A program made the translations under genes and the position numbers. A stretch of 64,000 bases of DNA from Petrolisthes cinctipes (Eukaryota > Arthropoda > Malacostraca > Decapoda > Porcellanidae): contig JAWQEG010003695.1 in NCBI GenBank assembly GCA_033782935.1, forward strand, positions 39,192-103,191, in the 5' to 3' direction. Below are positions 47,255 through 60,464 of this stretch, piece after piece. How positions within the stretch are numbered: position 1 is the stretch's first letter; each line of letters begins with the position of its first letter. Below the pieces are notes generated by a model, which was given only the letters and a program-made list of their open reading frames with translations, made no database searches and had not been told where the DNA came from.

Positions 47255-47420
47255 GTCTTCTAGCTCCTCCCACTGATACCATCCAATCTCACACGTTTAT
47301 ATACTTTACGGTTTGTCCATTTGTCAGAGGGGACGTGGGAGCTACACAACCTTTCTTCCTTCTGCAATGATAACAATAGACAGCAACGCAGAGGTGTGTG
47401 TGTGTGTGTGTGTGTGTGTT

Positions 47421-49082
47421 TAGCTGAGGTGAGTTGGGCACATTACCTCTTGTTGCTTGGTCATAGGATGAAGTCGTGTGCAGTCTAAAACAAAACAAAA
47501 ACCTGACCTATGACTAACACTTTTTGTTAAAGTGCACATTTATTCCCAAGGGATGATATACTAAACACTCTTAAACAACAACGATGGCGCCTTGTTTTTA
47601 TGTCACTGCAAAATTTTGGTGACAATGAAAAACTGTGGTGAAGGTAGTGGTGGAATATAATGGTTATGAAGGTATATGAATGGTGTCTGTTCTCACTGTG
47701 TCCACTTTTCACTCCCACAGAGCGGCCGCCACCTGTCTACCTGCCTGTGTCAGCAATACGTCAGACACGGTGAGTTGTCAGCAAACCACGCCTTCCCTAA
47801 CTGAACCCTGGGAAATATCTGGATGAGCTATGTATTGGTTAGGCAAGCTTTGGGAACAAGTGACTGAGATTTGCTGGAGGTCAGGGAAGCTATGAGTTAT
47901 GCGAGTCATCTTTGTATGGGTCAGAGAAGGTGGGGGAACACGTGGATGAATTTTGTTAGGGGCCAGGGAACATCGGAAGTATTTTAAGTGAATTTTACAA
48001 AGGTGAGGAAGGATAAATAATGTTCCTAAGAGTTTGGAAAGCTGTTAGGTTTTATAAGAAGCATCGTGTCATCATCATTATTATCAATACCCTATTTCCC
48101 CTTATCCAAGGAGTGAGGGGTTCTAGCAACAAGGGTAGAATAAAGCAGCAGAATACAGAAGGAAAAAACAGAGTATCCCGTGAAATAGGTCACACTCACA
48201 ATCACTCCCAATTTCAAGCCAACGAAATTCTCAGCTTCCCCCTCCCCCCCATTGCATCCACAACGTAAGTTCCTTCACTTTTATCCTTGGTGGAGGGAGC
48301 CAGTCCATGGTGTCAAGTTAATACCGTGTTACCAACCCTAACATACACTTTTCTTTGTGTATCTCTTCCCCTCTTGTCCATCATGCACCAGTTCTTTTGC
48401 TTCATTCCTACTTATTTCATGCTTTCTTACACAATCACTTACCATATCATGTCATCTTCTCCTTGGTCTTCCCTCTCTTTTCCGGTCCTTAAAGTCACTC
48501 TCATACACCTTTTTCAACATTCTTGTATTATTCCATTGTTTCCGCATGCCCATACCAACTCAAAACACTTTCCTCTACTCCTTAATCTAGTGACAACATA
48601 GTACGGTATTAACAACCCTTCTTCATTTCACTTGCTTAACTACAGAATGGCCCATCATTCTCTGTATTCCTTACCCTTACAACCTCCCTTCCTACCTAAA
48701 GTTTTGTTTACAAATATAATAATTGGCTATGTAGTGATTTGTTCATCAACTTAACCGGTACAACCACGAGTGAGGAAGTTTAACCTTATTGCTAATTTAT
48801 TTATAAAAAATGGGTAGTAAAAAACTCAACTACCAGCCACCCTTCCACACAAAACAGTTAATTCTTCCAGTTTACTCGACGTCTATGCAGATCAAATTTG
48901 CACTTTCTTAAAAACCAGCCTGGAGTCATTTGGCACTAATGTAACGAAAAGCCTAAGCAAATAAACAAGACAGTGACACAGCTATTTGGTGATAATTGCA
49001 CCCTACTGCATAATGTTGGCTGGGAAGGAATAAATTACATAAATGACTCAGTAAATCAGAATTCATAAGAGGTCTTACAGTG
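47421..49082. other. Unique DNA, no gene seen
   Basis: A short (GT)n lies just before it near 47394-47420. Pyrimidine-rich 48350-48600 keeps Phe/Ser/Leu-rich frames open but has no motif. Confidence 0.45.
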
Positions 49083-49214
49083 TTAGTATGAAGGATGTCA
49101 CACTGGACAAACTGATGGTTACTGATTCCTCCAATATCAGCCACCAATGACTATCCCATAACATTCTGCACGTGCTGTTTTGTGGCCCACTTGAAAGATA
49201 TCTGAACTCTTTAA
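49083..49214. mobile_element. Degenerate TTAA-type foldback element, copy 6 (uncertain)
   Basis: The left arm contains TTACTGATTCCTCCAATATC. The right arm reverse complement gives TTAAAGAGTTCAGATATC, TTTCAAGTGGGCCACAAAAC and AGC, which resembles the family arm. The left end is TTAG rather than TTAA. A lone right-arm-like motif (TTTTGGAAGAATCAGTAATC) also lies near 49400-49420. Confidence 0.4.
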
Positions 49215-49440
49215 TAACTTCTTTAATAATTCGTTTTAAAACGATGAGTTCTACAACATTCCATCGTGTTGATCTTCAATGTTGATATACGCTAAAAAAA
49301 AGGAATGTATAAAAATAACATAGCATATCATATTCCCCCACAGTAAACCACGGAACAGTTAGATTTCCTAAGTATGAAGTATAATACCTTTTTTGGTTTA
49401 TTTTGGAAGAATCAGTAATCTCAAGTCCGGCGGTTATATA

Positions 49441-50183
49441 CTGGGTGTATCGAGACGTATAGCATTAACTTACACCAGAGATATAAAATCTAATTTTGAG
49501 TATATTTTGTTCTATAAAGTATGGTGTGTGTGATCTCAGTAAAGTACAATGAATACTGATAAAAACTATTTTAACTTGTGTTGTCAAATGGCGGTGAGCT
49601 TCGGAGGAAGTGGAAGCCTAATATGGTTTTCGGACCAAAGAGGCCTTATTTATTTAATCTTAATAAGTTTTATCATGATTGCAATATTTATGTGATGTTC
49701 TATAACGTACATTGAATCATACTTTCAATGCAGAGGGATAATACCAGGCCCATATATATAATATTCGACGAAATATGATTAATATCTTTTGGAGGTTAGG
49801 TAAACTCATCCGACATAATGCTACCTGCAAGTCTTAGCATTTCCCTACATTTCACAGATTTTCTTCTTATACAGGCCTGGTATTATCCCTCTTCATTGAA
49901 AATATGATTCAATGTACGTTATAGAACATCACATAAATAATGCAATCATGATAAAACTTATTAAGATTAAATAAATAAGGCCTCTTTGTTCCGAAAACCA
50001 TATTAGGCTACCACTCCCTCCGACGCTCACCGCCATTTGACAACACAAGTTAAAATAGTTTTTATCAGTATTCATTGTACATTACTGAGATCACACACAG
50101 CATACTTTATAGAACAAAATATACTCAAAATTATATTTTATATCTCTGGTGTAAGTTAATGCTATACGTCGCGATACATCCTG
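49441..50183. mobile_element. TA-flanked palindromic element with about 320-bp arms
   Basis: A 743-bp element. The left arm (49441 to about 49755) and right arm (about 49876-50183) are inverted copies with few differences. Ends read CTGGGTGTATCGAGACG and (reverse complement) CAGGATGTATCGCGACG, followed by TATAGCATTAACTTACACCA on both sides. Shared interior landmarks include CACCGCCATTTGACAACAC (right-arm sense) and AATAAGGCCTCTTTG. TA flanks and CAGG(G)TGT-like ends fit a mariner-type non-autonomous element. The loop of about 120 bp has no coding capacity. Confidence 0.85.
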
Positions 50184-50185
50184 TA

Positions 50186-51591
50186 CATATCTCAAGTCTG
50201 TAGCTCATAATCTGGATTATTCATTGAATGCCTTGGTGGTTGGTGGGGGGTGGAGAGGGAGTAACCACACCAGCTGACGCAACGTGTACGTAATGTCAGG
50301 GTCAGGAAGCTCATTAACTAAGCTGTCACTCCCTCACCTTCCTTCTTCCCTTCTGAATTTCATTTCTTCTGTAAGTTATTCCTCAATTCATTTCTATCAA
50401 TCTTCATCCATGTATTCACTATTCCTTCCTTCTTGTATACAGTACAGTATTTGCTTCTACTCATCTTTTATACCTTTATCCGTCTGCTTCCTCTCATCTC
50501 TTTTCTTCTCTATCATCTCTTTAATTTTCCTATTATCCAAGTCATAGTTCTTCCAGCCTCAACCTTTGCCAAACCTCTTTTAGTTCACCATTCTCAGCAA
50601 GAGTGCACAGTCAGTTACCAAACCACCTGCACTGTCATATCCGCTTTGGTCATGCTACTAATGTGATGGAACCCGCAATGACAGAGAAAATATGTTTGTT
50701 TGAACAGTTCTGGCGACAAGTGTCTGTATAAATATAGTTATTCCCTGTGTTGTCGAGAGAATCTTCACCTTGTTTACATTCTGTGTATAAACACCAGTAC
50801 AATAGCTCACGGTTATTCCTAGTGTCAGCTGGGCAACGATGTACCACAATAGAATATACTCAGAAATGCTAAGGAGAATACATCTGTTAAGCCTCTTAAA
50901 AGAATTACCATCGTATAATAAAGCTTTTCAACCTCTGAACCACGCTACTTTCTGAAACACCAGATAGTATGTGACACACACACACACACATATGGTTTAC
51001 AGTAGAGTAGTTTCAGGATGAGGCGATTCTTAAATACATCCTGGCATCTATTATCTTGAGTCATCAATATGATATACAAAAGATCGACGATACAGGTACG
51101 AATAACCGGAAAGACATTGCACTATCTTAAAAGTATATTCCCACCTCTCCTAAAAAAAAAAGGGAGGGGGGGGGGGAAGGGGAGGGAGAAGAGCCAGGAA
51201 GCACGAACATTCTAAAGCAAAATTTCCCATCAATCAGAGGATATGAGTATAATAAGTAGACTGACTCGGAATAATACAGCCCCATTTGCACCCCACCTGT
51301 CTCGGAGTTGATTATATACAACGGACTGAATGAACCCAATATATGTCAGCTGTGAAGAGGGTGACAGAAGTACTAGGAGGGAGGGATGAAGGGGGATGTT
51401 TTGTGAGTGGGAGAGAACTGTAAGGAAGGAGAGGAGGGGCATTGTGATGGGTATTCAAGAGGGAGGGTGTGGGGATAGGAAGGAAGGATGGAATGAGGGA
51501 GGGGATAAACTGAAAGTGAGAGGTACCGATTAGAGTTGGAGAAAAGATGTTTGTGAGAAGGGAAGGAGTGGAGGCTGTGAATGAGACGTAC

Positions 51592-51595
<4 letters not shown>
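50186..51595. other. Unique DNA, no gene seen
   Basis: A short (CA)n near 50975 and a G/A-rich stretch near 51150-51190 and 51360-51590. No coding motif was found. Confidence 0.45.

Positions 51596-51648
<53 letters not shown>
51596..51648. repeat. (GA)n microsatellite
   Basis: About 26 GA units in a purine-rich context. Confidence 0.95.
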
Positions 51649-51653
<5 letters not shown>

Positions 51654-53759
51654 ACAATGACTGGAGTGTACAGGAAAGAGTGAAACGGGGAGCAATGGTT
51701 GGGTTTAGTGGAGAGAGGGGAGAGAGAGACAGAGCGAGAGAGTGAGAGGGGGAAGGGCTGTGAGTGAGGCACAGAGTACGATGGGAGGGGGAAACCTGTG
51801 AGTGAGGTGTTCAGGAATGAAGGGAGGGGAAGCTGTGAGTTGGATGTTTCAACGATAGGCTATATGAGTGAAGGGTAGGACTACAGGTGGACGTGGTGGT
51901 GAGAGGGGCAGGAAGTCGCTCACCAACACCACCACCACCACCATAAGGTTACTGTGTCCACCTGCTGTGTGACGTGACATACTGCTTACACACACTAACA
52001 GCCGTATCTCCAGTTCTTCTGCATGGAGGTTATGAGTTTCCAAATACGTCCATGGAGAGAAAAATCATATACAGGACAAGATGACACTGTGTAATGTCTA
52101 TGTAGCCATCCTACCAGTATGTCGTCACCGCCCAGCCCATGACTTCTCTTATATATTATGGCCCATAATGACAAGGACTGTGTAGGGTCCATCATATATA
52201 TAGCCAGCCTCATACCTGGTGTCACGTTAGCTGGACACAATACAGTCACGTGGATGTGGGTGGTATCACACGTTCCGCTCTAGCACTAAACCTGTATCTT
52301 TTATTGGTGTTTGTGAGAATTTTTAATGACCATAGCCGATAGCGTAAAGAGTATCATCAGCATGTTATAAAGGCCTTACGACTCGAGCAATACCCAATCA
52401 CGATAACGGCTCTGATATTGGCTGTGGATATGAAAACAGCCACAACACAAACTATAAAACCATGGTGCAAGAGTGAAACGTTTGATATCACAGTTTAATA
52501 AATACGTGATTCTATAACTTTGCTCAGTGTACTATACTACTAGCGCATGTAGTACTACTGACACATGTACAGTACAGTACAGTACGCGACCACCTGCTGA
52601 TTACACAGATACCTGAGCTGTCTGGATTTACAACCAAGAAAAGAACCGTGTACCGCATTTTGGCGATATAAGTCCTGTAGGAATGTTGGCTTGAGTACTG
52701 GAATGGAGATGCTTGCAGCCTACAGTATATCGATCTCAAGAAGGTATTGGAGAGGGAGAGGAAGAAGGATGAGATATGAGAAAGAGTGGTAAAAACAACA
52801 CAACAGATTTTGACTAATAGACACGCGGCAATATAAAGTGGCTCTCAAGATAATGAAGTCCGACTCAAAGAAGACACAAACTACAGCCATACGAGACAGG
52901 AACTAGACAGACAAACAGAGATATATAATCAGCAGACATAGATTCGCCGCAGCTGACAGGACCACCCACCCACCATTCATCACATCACAAACTAAAGCAC
53001 CATGGCAAACTTAATAACCTATAATACAAACAATATGATAAGAAACACATCCCCAAAACTCCGGAGGTATAAAAATAAGACGTCTAGAATATAACCTTAG
53101 ATAAATAGTAATAATCAGCTTACAACATATAATTTTACTGTCTTCAGATTCACACACTATATATACTTTCTTTCCCTACATAGCCTACCCTTGGGAGTGG
53201 AATGGACTGTATAGGAAATGTAAGAGAAGTTTGGAGGAAATGTGTGTCTGTTGGGGTGTTGAGGGGGAATACAGTGCCGTAAGTGCGGGTGCTGCATGAA
53301 GTTGGGGGCAGAGGATTGTGGAAAGGGGCGGAGGAACCAACCACAAACCATCTGGCGGCCACTAAGTGAAGGATATGTTGAAGGGGGGCTGTCTAGAGAA
53401 CATGGTAATATTGTGGTGGTGCCTGGGATGATGGTGACGATAATAACAGGGGAAAATGGCACTAATGAATACACAGCTTGTATAATAACCCCTTACTGTC
53501 CAACTCTTCCCAAGCCCATAGAAATCATGCCTATCCATTTTACTTCGTCCACACCTTCACATGGGATGGTGAGGACTGGTAATGCTTTCTTTGCAAGGTG
53601 GAAATAGGGATAATTCTTCTGTCACCACAAACACTGACCGTATTCTGTATAATATGACATGCAGACTTCTATTACATAACTTTCTATTCTTAACAACATT
53701 TGTACTCAAAGATATTTTTGGGGTAAACTGTACCATTGTTATTTTAATTAGCCTATATA
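51649..53759. other. Unique DNA, no gene seen
   Basis: Purine-rich to about 51850, then ordinary sequence. A short (ACAGT)n lies near 52567. The 105- and 103-codon frames near 53157-53607 oppose each other and show no family motif. Confidence 0.45.
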
Positions 53760-53761
53760 TC

Positions 53762-53809
<48 letters not shown>

Positions 53810-53837
53810 CATTATTATTATTATTATTATTATTATT
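53760..53837. repeat. (ATT)n microsatellite
   Basis: About 26 TTA units with one ATC interruption. Confidence 0.95.
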
Positions 53838-54256
53838 CACCGCCCACTGAAAAAGGGAGAGTGGCGTTAATGATTATTTTGTTATAATGAGCCTCTTCAG
53901 TGGTTCCTTCATGCCTATTTCATTACCTGCTGACCATACTAGTTTCATACTGAATTTCCTGGCTCCCTTTATTTTATATCAAATTAAGTCACATTTTTTT
54001 AACCTTCGGAGCCAACATGCTGCCTTACTTGTGTCTACTCTCCCCCTTCCTCTTCCCACATGTCCACTTGCCTCTGTGTTTGCCGGCATACATATTTACT
54101 TCCCTGCTTAACTTCCTCTTTTGTTTCCTTCCTACGCTTGTTTGGTCACCTGCCTACCTCTATCCACCTGCCTGCCACTCTGCCTCCTTCTTCCCGTAGT
54201 CAACAAAGCGTGGCCTACTGTGAGAAGTACCGACCACAGGTGGAGATGAGTGCTTC

Positions 54257-54257
<1 letters not shown>
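53838..54257. other. Unique pyrimidine-rich DNA, no gene seen
   Basis: Frames are Leu/Ser/Pro-rich without motifs. Confidence 0.4.

Positions 54258-54344
<87 letters not shown>
54258..54344. repeat. (GA)n microsatellite
   Basis: About 43 GA units. Confidence 0.95.
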
Positions 54345-54347
<3 letters not shown>

Positions 54348-54395
54348 GTTGTGTAATTCAGTTAACGTAGCGGTAAAGACCGATATTCTCACTTT

Positions 54396-54569
54396 TGTTG
54401 TTGTTGTTGTTGTTGTTGTTGCTGCTGGTGCTCTTATACCGTAATTCTTCCACTTTGGTGTGGTAGCGGTGGGTGTGGTTCTGTTGTTGTGGTTGTTGTT
54501 TTGTTGTATTTTTGGTTGTGTTGGTGTGGTAGTGGTTCTGATGTTGTTGTTGTTGATTCTCTGGTTGTT

Positions 54570-54642
<73 letters not shown>

Positions 54643-54680
54643 GTTCTGTTGTTGTTGTACTTTCCCTGATGTAGTTCTTG
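54396..54680. repeat. (GTT)n and (GT)n cluster
   Basis: (TTG)n at 54396-54424, dispersed GTT-rich sequence, (GT)n of about 70 bp at 54571-54640, then more GTT. The Val/Cys- and Thr/His-rich frames are artefacts. Confidence 0.9.
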
Positions 54681-55599
54681 TTGTTGTTGTTATCCTTGTC
54701 TCGACACTAAAAATAAAATTTAACACCACACCACCACATCTCACCTCGGTAGCCATTATCCCACAATACTGTACACCATATCTCAGTAAGAAGTCATTAT
54801 AATGTAACACACACATCCCAAAACTACTCTACAAATCCCACCACTAGTAGTACCCACCACACATCATACCCACACCACACTAACCCCATACATAACATAT
54901 CAACACACAACACAAATCCTATCACACCACAAATAGCACTCCAACTCATAGGTTAATCTACCACACCACTGCATCACTATCTACCAAACAACACACCTCA
55001 ACACGATACCACACCTACACGCTCCACTTGTCATCACACGTGTGTCAAATGTCACGAACCAAATATCACATGTTAATTAGGTGGCACACTCTATCTGTCA
55101 CTGTCGCTGTCGTTCACTCTCTCCACTCGCACGTGTGTGCATTAATGTGTGTGCACTCGCACGCGCGAGTGTGGCATCCTCCTTAGCAAGAGGATCCAAT
55201 GGTCTCTTCTTTCCTTAAAAAAACATTCAGTTTTTTCCCATTTTTATCATTCGATTTTGTGTTGCATCTGACTAACGGGATCAATGAGATAAGCCCGAAA
55301 ACATGTCAGCAAAGTGGAGATTACTGGAGCGAAGAAAACTCCTTTAGGAGTGCATGCAGATGGGGTTAGGCTTGTGTGAGCAGCAGTGTCACGACCCTCT
55401 TGTAACCTTATGGCTTTGTTCTCGTATTAAAGTTAGAGTTGTCTAGATTGGATTTGGGGAGATAGTACTAAAGTATGTCTGAGTCTCTAGAGTCAGGAAT
55501 GGTGGGAGAGGAGTGATGAAGAGAGGGGAGGGAAGGAGAGGAGTAATGGAGCGAAGAGAAAGAGAGAGAAAAGCAATGGTGGGTGAGGTGTGATAATAG
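54681..55599. other. CA-rich then unique DNA, no gene seen
   Basis: ACCACACC-rich sequence to about 55020. Nothing else was recognised. Confidence 0.45.

Positions 55600-55687
<88 letters not shown>
55600..55687. repeat. (GA)n microsatellite
   Basis: About 44 GA units. Confidence 0.95.
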
Positions 55688-55692
<5 letters not shown>

Positions 55693-55859
55693 AAAAGCAA
55701 TGGTGGGAGAGGAGTGAAGAAGGTAAGTGAGAGGGAGAGATAGTGAGTGAGAAGTGATGAAGGGGGGAGTGTAGTAGTAATGGTGTGAGGGGCAGCATTA
55801 CGGAAGTACATGTTGTTGGTTATAGAGCGTAACATGACGGCATTTTCTCAACCCTCTTA

Positions 55860-56215
55860 CCTTCCATCCCTAGCTCCCTCAATTCTTCCATCTCTCCTCC
55901 CCTCCCCTCCCTTCTCTCTGTCTCCATCTCTCCTCCCCTCCCCTCCCTTCTCTCTGTCTTCATCTCTCCTCCCCTCCCCTCCCTTCTCTCTGTCTCCATC
56001 CCTCCCTCAATGCTTCCATCTCTCCTCCCCTCCCCTCCCTCTCCATCCCTCCCTCAATGCTTCCATCTCTCCTCCCCTCCCTTCTCTCTGTCTCCATCCC
56101 TCCCTCAATTCTTCCATCTCTCCTCCCCTCCCTCAATTCTTCCATCTCTCCTCCCCTCCCTCAATTCTTCCATCTCTCCTCCCCTCCCTTCTCCCTGCCT
56201 CCATACCTTCCTCTT
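55860..56215. repeat. Pyrimidine minisatellite (CCATCTCTCCTCCCCTCCC units)
   Basis: About ten imperfect units of roughly 30-45 bp. They combine CATCTCTCCTCCCCTCCC with TTCTCTCTGTCTCCATC or CCTCAATTCTTC. All Ser/Pro/Leu frames are translations of this array. Confidence 0.9.
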
Positions 56216-56348
56216 TTTTTCCCACCTTTCTTCCCCTCCCTCCGCCCTCCTTTCCCTAACACTCAGTCTCATCACTGTTGATCCAAACCTCAACCTTAAA
56301 TGCGAGTACACCAAACCTTTTAATTACAAAGATGTTTAAGATGTATAC

Positions 56349-56349
<1 letters not shown>

Positions 56350-56389
<40 letters not shown>

Positions 56390-56445
56390 ACAAGACTGAT
56401 TTCTACAAGGTGCTATGCTGTAGACTGTCAAGTTTTTACGTTTAC

Positions 56446-56478
<33 letters not shown>
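56350..56478. repeat. (GA)n and (GT)n microsatellites
   Basis: (GA)n at 56350-56387 and (GT)n at 56446-56478, about 60 bp apart. Confidence 0.9.
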
Positions 56479-56479
<1 letters not shown>

Positions 56480-56499
56480 GATGTAGAGTGAGTTGACTA

Positions 56500-56742
56500 G
56501 AACCAGCTGACCTTGACTTTGAACTGGGTCAAGATCACGTGCTGGACTCATCATCTCCAACGTATACCCTCCTGAAAAGAGAGTAGAACCCATAGCGACC
56601 GATCTATTGGTACGGCTGAGACCCCTAACATACCGGTATCTTCTTGCTCAAGGTGGTGAAAATCCTTAGCAGTCTTGAGCAAGGCGCGAACCTCAGCCTG
56701 CTGAGTGGCAAGCGAGAATAATATCCATTGAACTACGTGAGC

Positions 56743-56745
<3 letters not shown>
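56500..56745 (-). mobile_element. Possible tRNA-derived SINE (minus strand)
   Basis: On the minus strand, CGTAGTTCAATGGATATTA (A-box-like) is followed about 30 nt later by GAGGTTCGCGCC (B-box-like). The unique body downstream holds a perfect 10-bp inverted pair CTTGCTCAAG/CTTGAGCAAG (56643-56683). The head is close to tRNA layout but the stems are poor. Ends are not defined. Confidence 0.4.
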
Positions 56746-56804
<59 letters not shown>

Positions 56805-56866
56805 TGAGTGAGTGAGTGAGTGAGTGTGTGTGTGTGTATGTGTGAGTGTGTGTGTGTGTGTGTGTG
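56743..56866. repeat. (GT)n/(GAGT)n microsatellite
   Basis: About 60 bp of GT, then GAGT units, then further GT. Confidence 0.95.
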
Positions 56867-56869
56867 TAA

Positions 56870-59800
56870 ATCTGCGGTATGTATGTGTGCGTATGTGTGT
56901 TTGCGAATGTGTATATGGCCGCCGGGTCCCAGTGTCCTCCGACTAATTCCCAACTCTCTCCTACTTCCCAAAGAGAGCTGAGTTTTCTCTTCCCAAATGG
57001 GTCACGTTTGTTGAATTTCATCTCATCTTAACATATTCGTCGTTATTATTTGTTCCTCAGCTGAAGAAAATCGTAAAGTACAGGTTAATTACCGGTATAA
57101 CAGTATTGATTTATATTATTGTGATAGTATTAACGGACATATATTGATGACACTCTCCCTACGGTATGACTGTTATCACTTCTACTGAATAAAATATAAA
57201 ATGTTAACACCGTTATAACCCGAACTGCCGACCAAAGTTGTAAGTGGGATACTATGACAATCTAACTGAACTAAATCAGGTAAAGTGCAATTTAACCTAT
57301 ACAATTCTACCTCAAGCAAACCCAACACAACTTAACAATATGATATAATAATGATAATTTTGGACACATAGATTTGAACATTTTCCAATAAGTGAGACAA
57401 TCGAACACCGTAGATACATTATTGTTTTAGGTACAAAATATAAGAGACATCACAGCCTCTCGTGTATAAGCTGCTTCCCTGAAATGTTAGTGAGTTTGTA
57501 CACGACGTGCTGCCCCGCCCGACAGTTAGAGTACCCTACCCCTGAGCAGGACATGTTTACTCATACCGCTACCCCCCTACGGCCCCACCTCACCACCACC
57601 ACCACCACCTCCTCCTCCTCCTCCTCCTCCTCACTTCTCTTGACTCGCATATTTTTCTCTATCCTTCACACCTAGCGTACCTGTACACCGCTACTTCCCT
57701 ACGGACTCCTCTCACCTCCCTCATTTGACCTCGCCTCACTCAGCCTGTCCCCTCTTCTTCACACCCACACCACTTCCTCCCTGACCATCTCTCTCCTCTC
57801 TCCTCACACCCATATCTCGTTATATATCATTTGTTTCGCTAATCTATTTCCCTCCTCATTTCTATCCAATGTTTTCATGTTTCACTCTTCACTCTCCGTA
57901 CGTTCACACAACTACTCCTCTAATCTACTCGAGTGGGTAAGAAGAATGTGGTGTTTGATCGTATAATTCAATTGGAGCTCTTGCTATGTACACAACTGCA
58001 TGCAGACAATAGTTCACTATACCACACTTCAGAAAATGTGCTAAACACAAATTAGGCACTATAAGCAAATATCATGCAGGCTTAAATCCTACGGAGATTC
58101 ATTCCTTGAAATACTCAAAGTGAACGGAAACTACTGTACTACTGCTGTATATTTATGTACTACCATTATCCTGGAGTGTACAATAATTCTTCGAGTTTGT
58201 ACTACTGTGAATGTATTACACTCCACAATAAACAAGATGTCAATCATTCGCCAGAGGGATATAATACACTCTCTACCTGGTTTGCTAACAGGACACCGGA
58301 ACATCCACGCCATTATAAGACATTAGAATATAAGAAGCAAGATAACTTGAGGCGAAACTAAGTCAGTGGTCCCAGTCCGTACCCAAACTGGTTCGTCCCG
58401 CTGGAAGCACACAGATAACAAACAGCCACCCTGTAGAGTAGCGGGCATTTTTTGTTCCCCTCTCGTTCTACTCCTTCCAAGGTCCGAGGAAATAAAAACT
58501 GAAGATGCAATGACATAAATTATGTAGATAAACATACGCGTCTTTATTATGGTTGAATATACATGAACACATCCCTTTTTCCCTTCAAATCTTTGCGACA
58601 CGAAATTTGTGTGCTAACCCAAGCCTTCATTACTGTCTGTAAGAGGGAGGGGAGGCTGGAGGAGGATGTTGGGGAGAGAGGGAAGAGAACGAGAGTAGGA
58701 CAAAAAAAAAAAAAAAGAGAAGGAAGAATTGCACGGACGGGATATGGAAGGGAAGAGGAATGTGAATGTAGGAAAGGAGAAAAAGCAAGAGGATATAGCA
58801 CGAGACAAAGAGTGACTGAAAGGGGAAGAAAGAATAGGGATCAGTCAAGGAGGTTTACTGGGAGCAGTAGCCTATAGTGCAAAGGGATGGAAAAGAAAAA
58901 TATGCCAAAGAGGAGAGAGGAAAGCTGTGGCCAACGGAGGAAGGTGACAGGAAGCGGGGAGAGAAAGCACGAGGGGGTGAAGAAGACTGGAGGAAAAGGA
59001 ATATAGAGGAGAAGGGATGAAAAGATTGTGAGCAGCAAAGTGGACGAAACGAAACTTTTCCACGCTGTCTGTATCTCAACTAAACACAGTATTCTTAGTA
59101 GCGGAACTAATGAATTTATATCGCCAGAAAGGAAAAAAAAAACAATCTGCTGCCCTAAGCAAAAACATTTCCAACACGCCCAAAGCATTCTCTGATCGTC
59201 TGAACTGTTAAGGATAATGTTCAACAACTATTAAATAATCAGACTTTTCTTCACCCTTGTGCCTCCTGCAGCTTTGAAGTGTAGTTTCAGTGTTTAGTGT
59301 TGACATCATTTGCATTTAGTTGGCTAACCCTGTGTCTCTCCCATTCAACTGCTGTATTGACTGACTCGACTCTCTAACCCCTTCACAGTCCATTGCCGCT
59401 CTTGTGACTTTTTATTCAGGAGAACTTTTCACACCATTATTGGAGTGAGAGAAATTCCTGCTGGGTATAGAATTGCTACAGCAGGATCTCTTCGCAGGGT
59501 TTAGCAGTACAATTCCTGCTGGGTATAGAATTGCTACAACATGATTTCTTCACAGGGTTTAGTAGTACAATTTTGAGCCCTGAAGTCTTGGGTTACTAAA
59601 CCGTGGGTCCACAAATAGCATGATAACACTTACATACCGGGGAACACAAAATATAATACGATTTTCGGAGCTACAACGGTTCTAACCTGCTTGTACCCTC
59701 CTCTGGTATAAAAAGGGCCCAGGCAGGGTTAAGTAATTGTAGCTCCATTAAGATGTTCTCCTCTGAGTAATGGTTTTTACTTGGTATTTGCGACTTTGGG

Positions 59801-60297
59801 TTTGAGTAAGAAAAGTACATTAGTTACAACCATACTGATTAAAATTTGAGTAGCCTAGCCGATATCTTATCTTATCTATCATCATATCCATTGTAAAAAA
59901 TACTTCTACACGATTGGAAACGTTGGGTAATACGATCGATGGTGAGCGGCAGTGTTGACGACTGGTTGCCTGTGTTTCGCAGCTTCATGATACAAGAAAC
60001 ATCAAGGAAATGTCGATGAATGATAAGAGGCTCCACAGACTTTTTATGGAGTCATCGTATAAGTCATCAGCATCGTCTGCCCCGTGATTATTTTCGCGCA
60101 CGGCCAAAGATCTAATCATAATGTCAGGAAGCCAAGCCAGAAATGGAACCTCACAAGTAACTGTCCACTTGCAAGTATGTATACAGTCCACACTAACGAT
60201 ATGAACCAAGCCATATTGGGTATGCTGATAAATCTATATGAAAAAAAGTTGAAAATATATGCATTATTAGTGTGAGGCTCGACACACAGCCAGTTTA
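56870..60297. other. Mostly unique DNA, no gene seen
   Basis: (CAC)n(CTC)n at about 57595-57632, purine-rich DNA at about 58640-59010 with a 15-nt A run near 58701, and a 58-bp tandem duplication at 59453. No recognisable coding motif in the frames of 60-128 codons. Confidence 0.5.
59453..59568 (+). repeat. 58-bp tandem duplication, two copies
   Basis: Units at 59453-59510 and 59511-59568 both start AATTCCTGCTGGGTATAGAA and contain CAGGGTTTAG, with about five differences. Confidence 0.9.
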
Positions 60298-60464
60298 TTA
60301 AAGGGAGAAACATTTGATGGTAAATTGAAGAACAACTGATTCCTCCTAACCAGAAAACATATGACCTCAATGTTATTTTAACGGGGGATCTGTTTCATGG
60401 CACAGTTTGAAGGAATGAGTAGACCTTCTATTTGTCAAGAAAGTACGTACCGGTATCCCCTTAA
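60298..60464. mobile_element. TTAA-ended foldback miniature element, copy 7
   Basis: A more diverged copy with TTAA at both ends. Left TTAAAGGGAGAAACATTTG, AACTGATTCCTCCTAACC and AGAAAACA. Right arm reverse complement TTAAGGGGATACCGGTACG, ACTCATTCCTTCAAACTG, TGCCATGAAACAGATCCCC. Its right TTAA is also the left TTAA of copy 8. Confidence 0.65.

Noticed and set aside
55810..56339. Overlapping Ser/Pro/Leu frames on both strands
   Set aside because: They are translations of a pyrimidine minisatellite. Length comes from the absence of stops in the unit.
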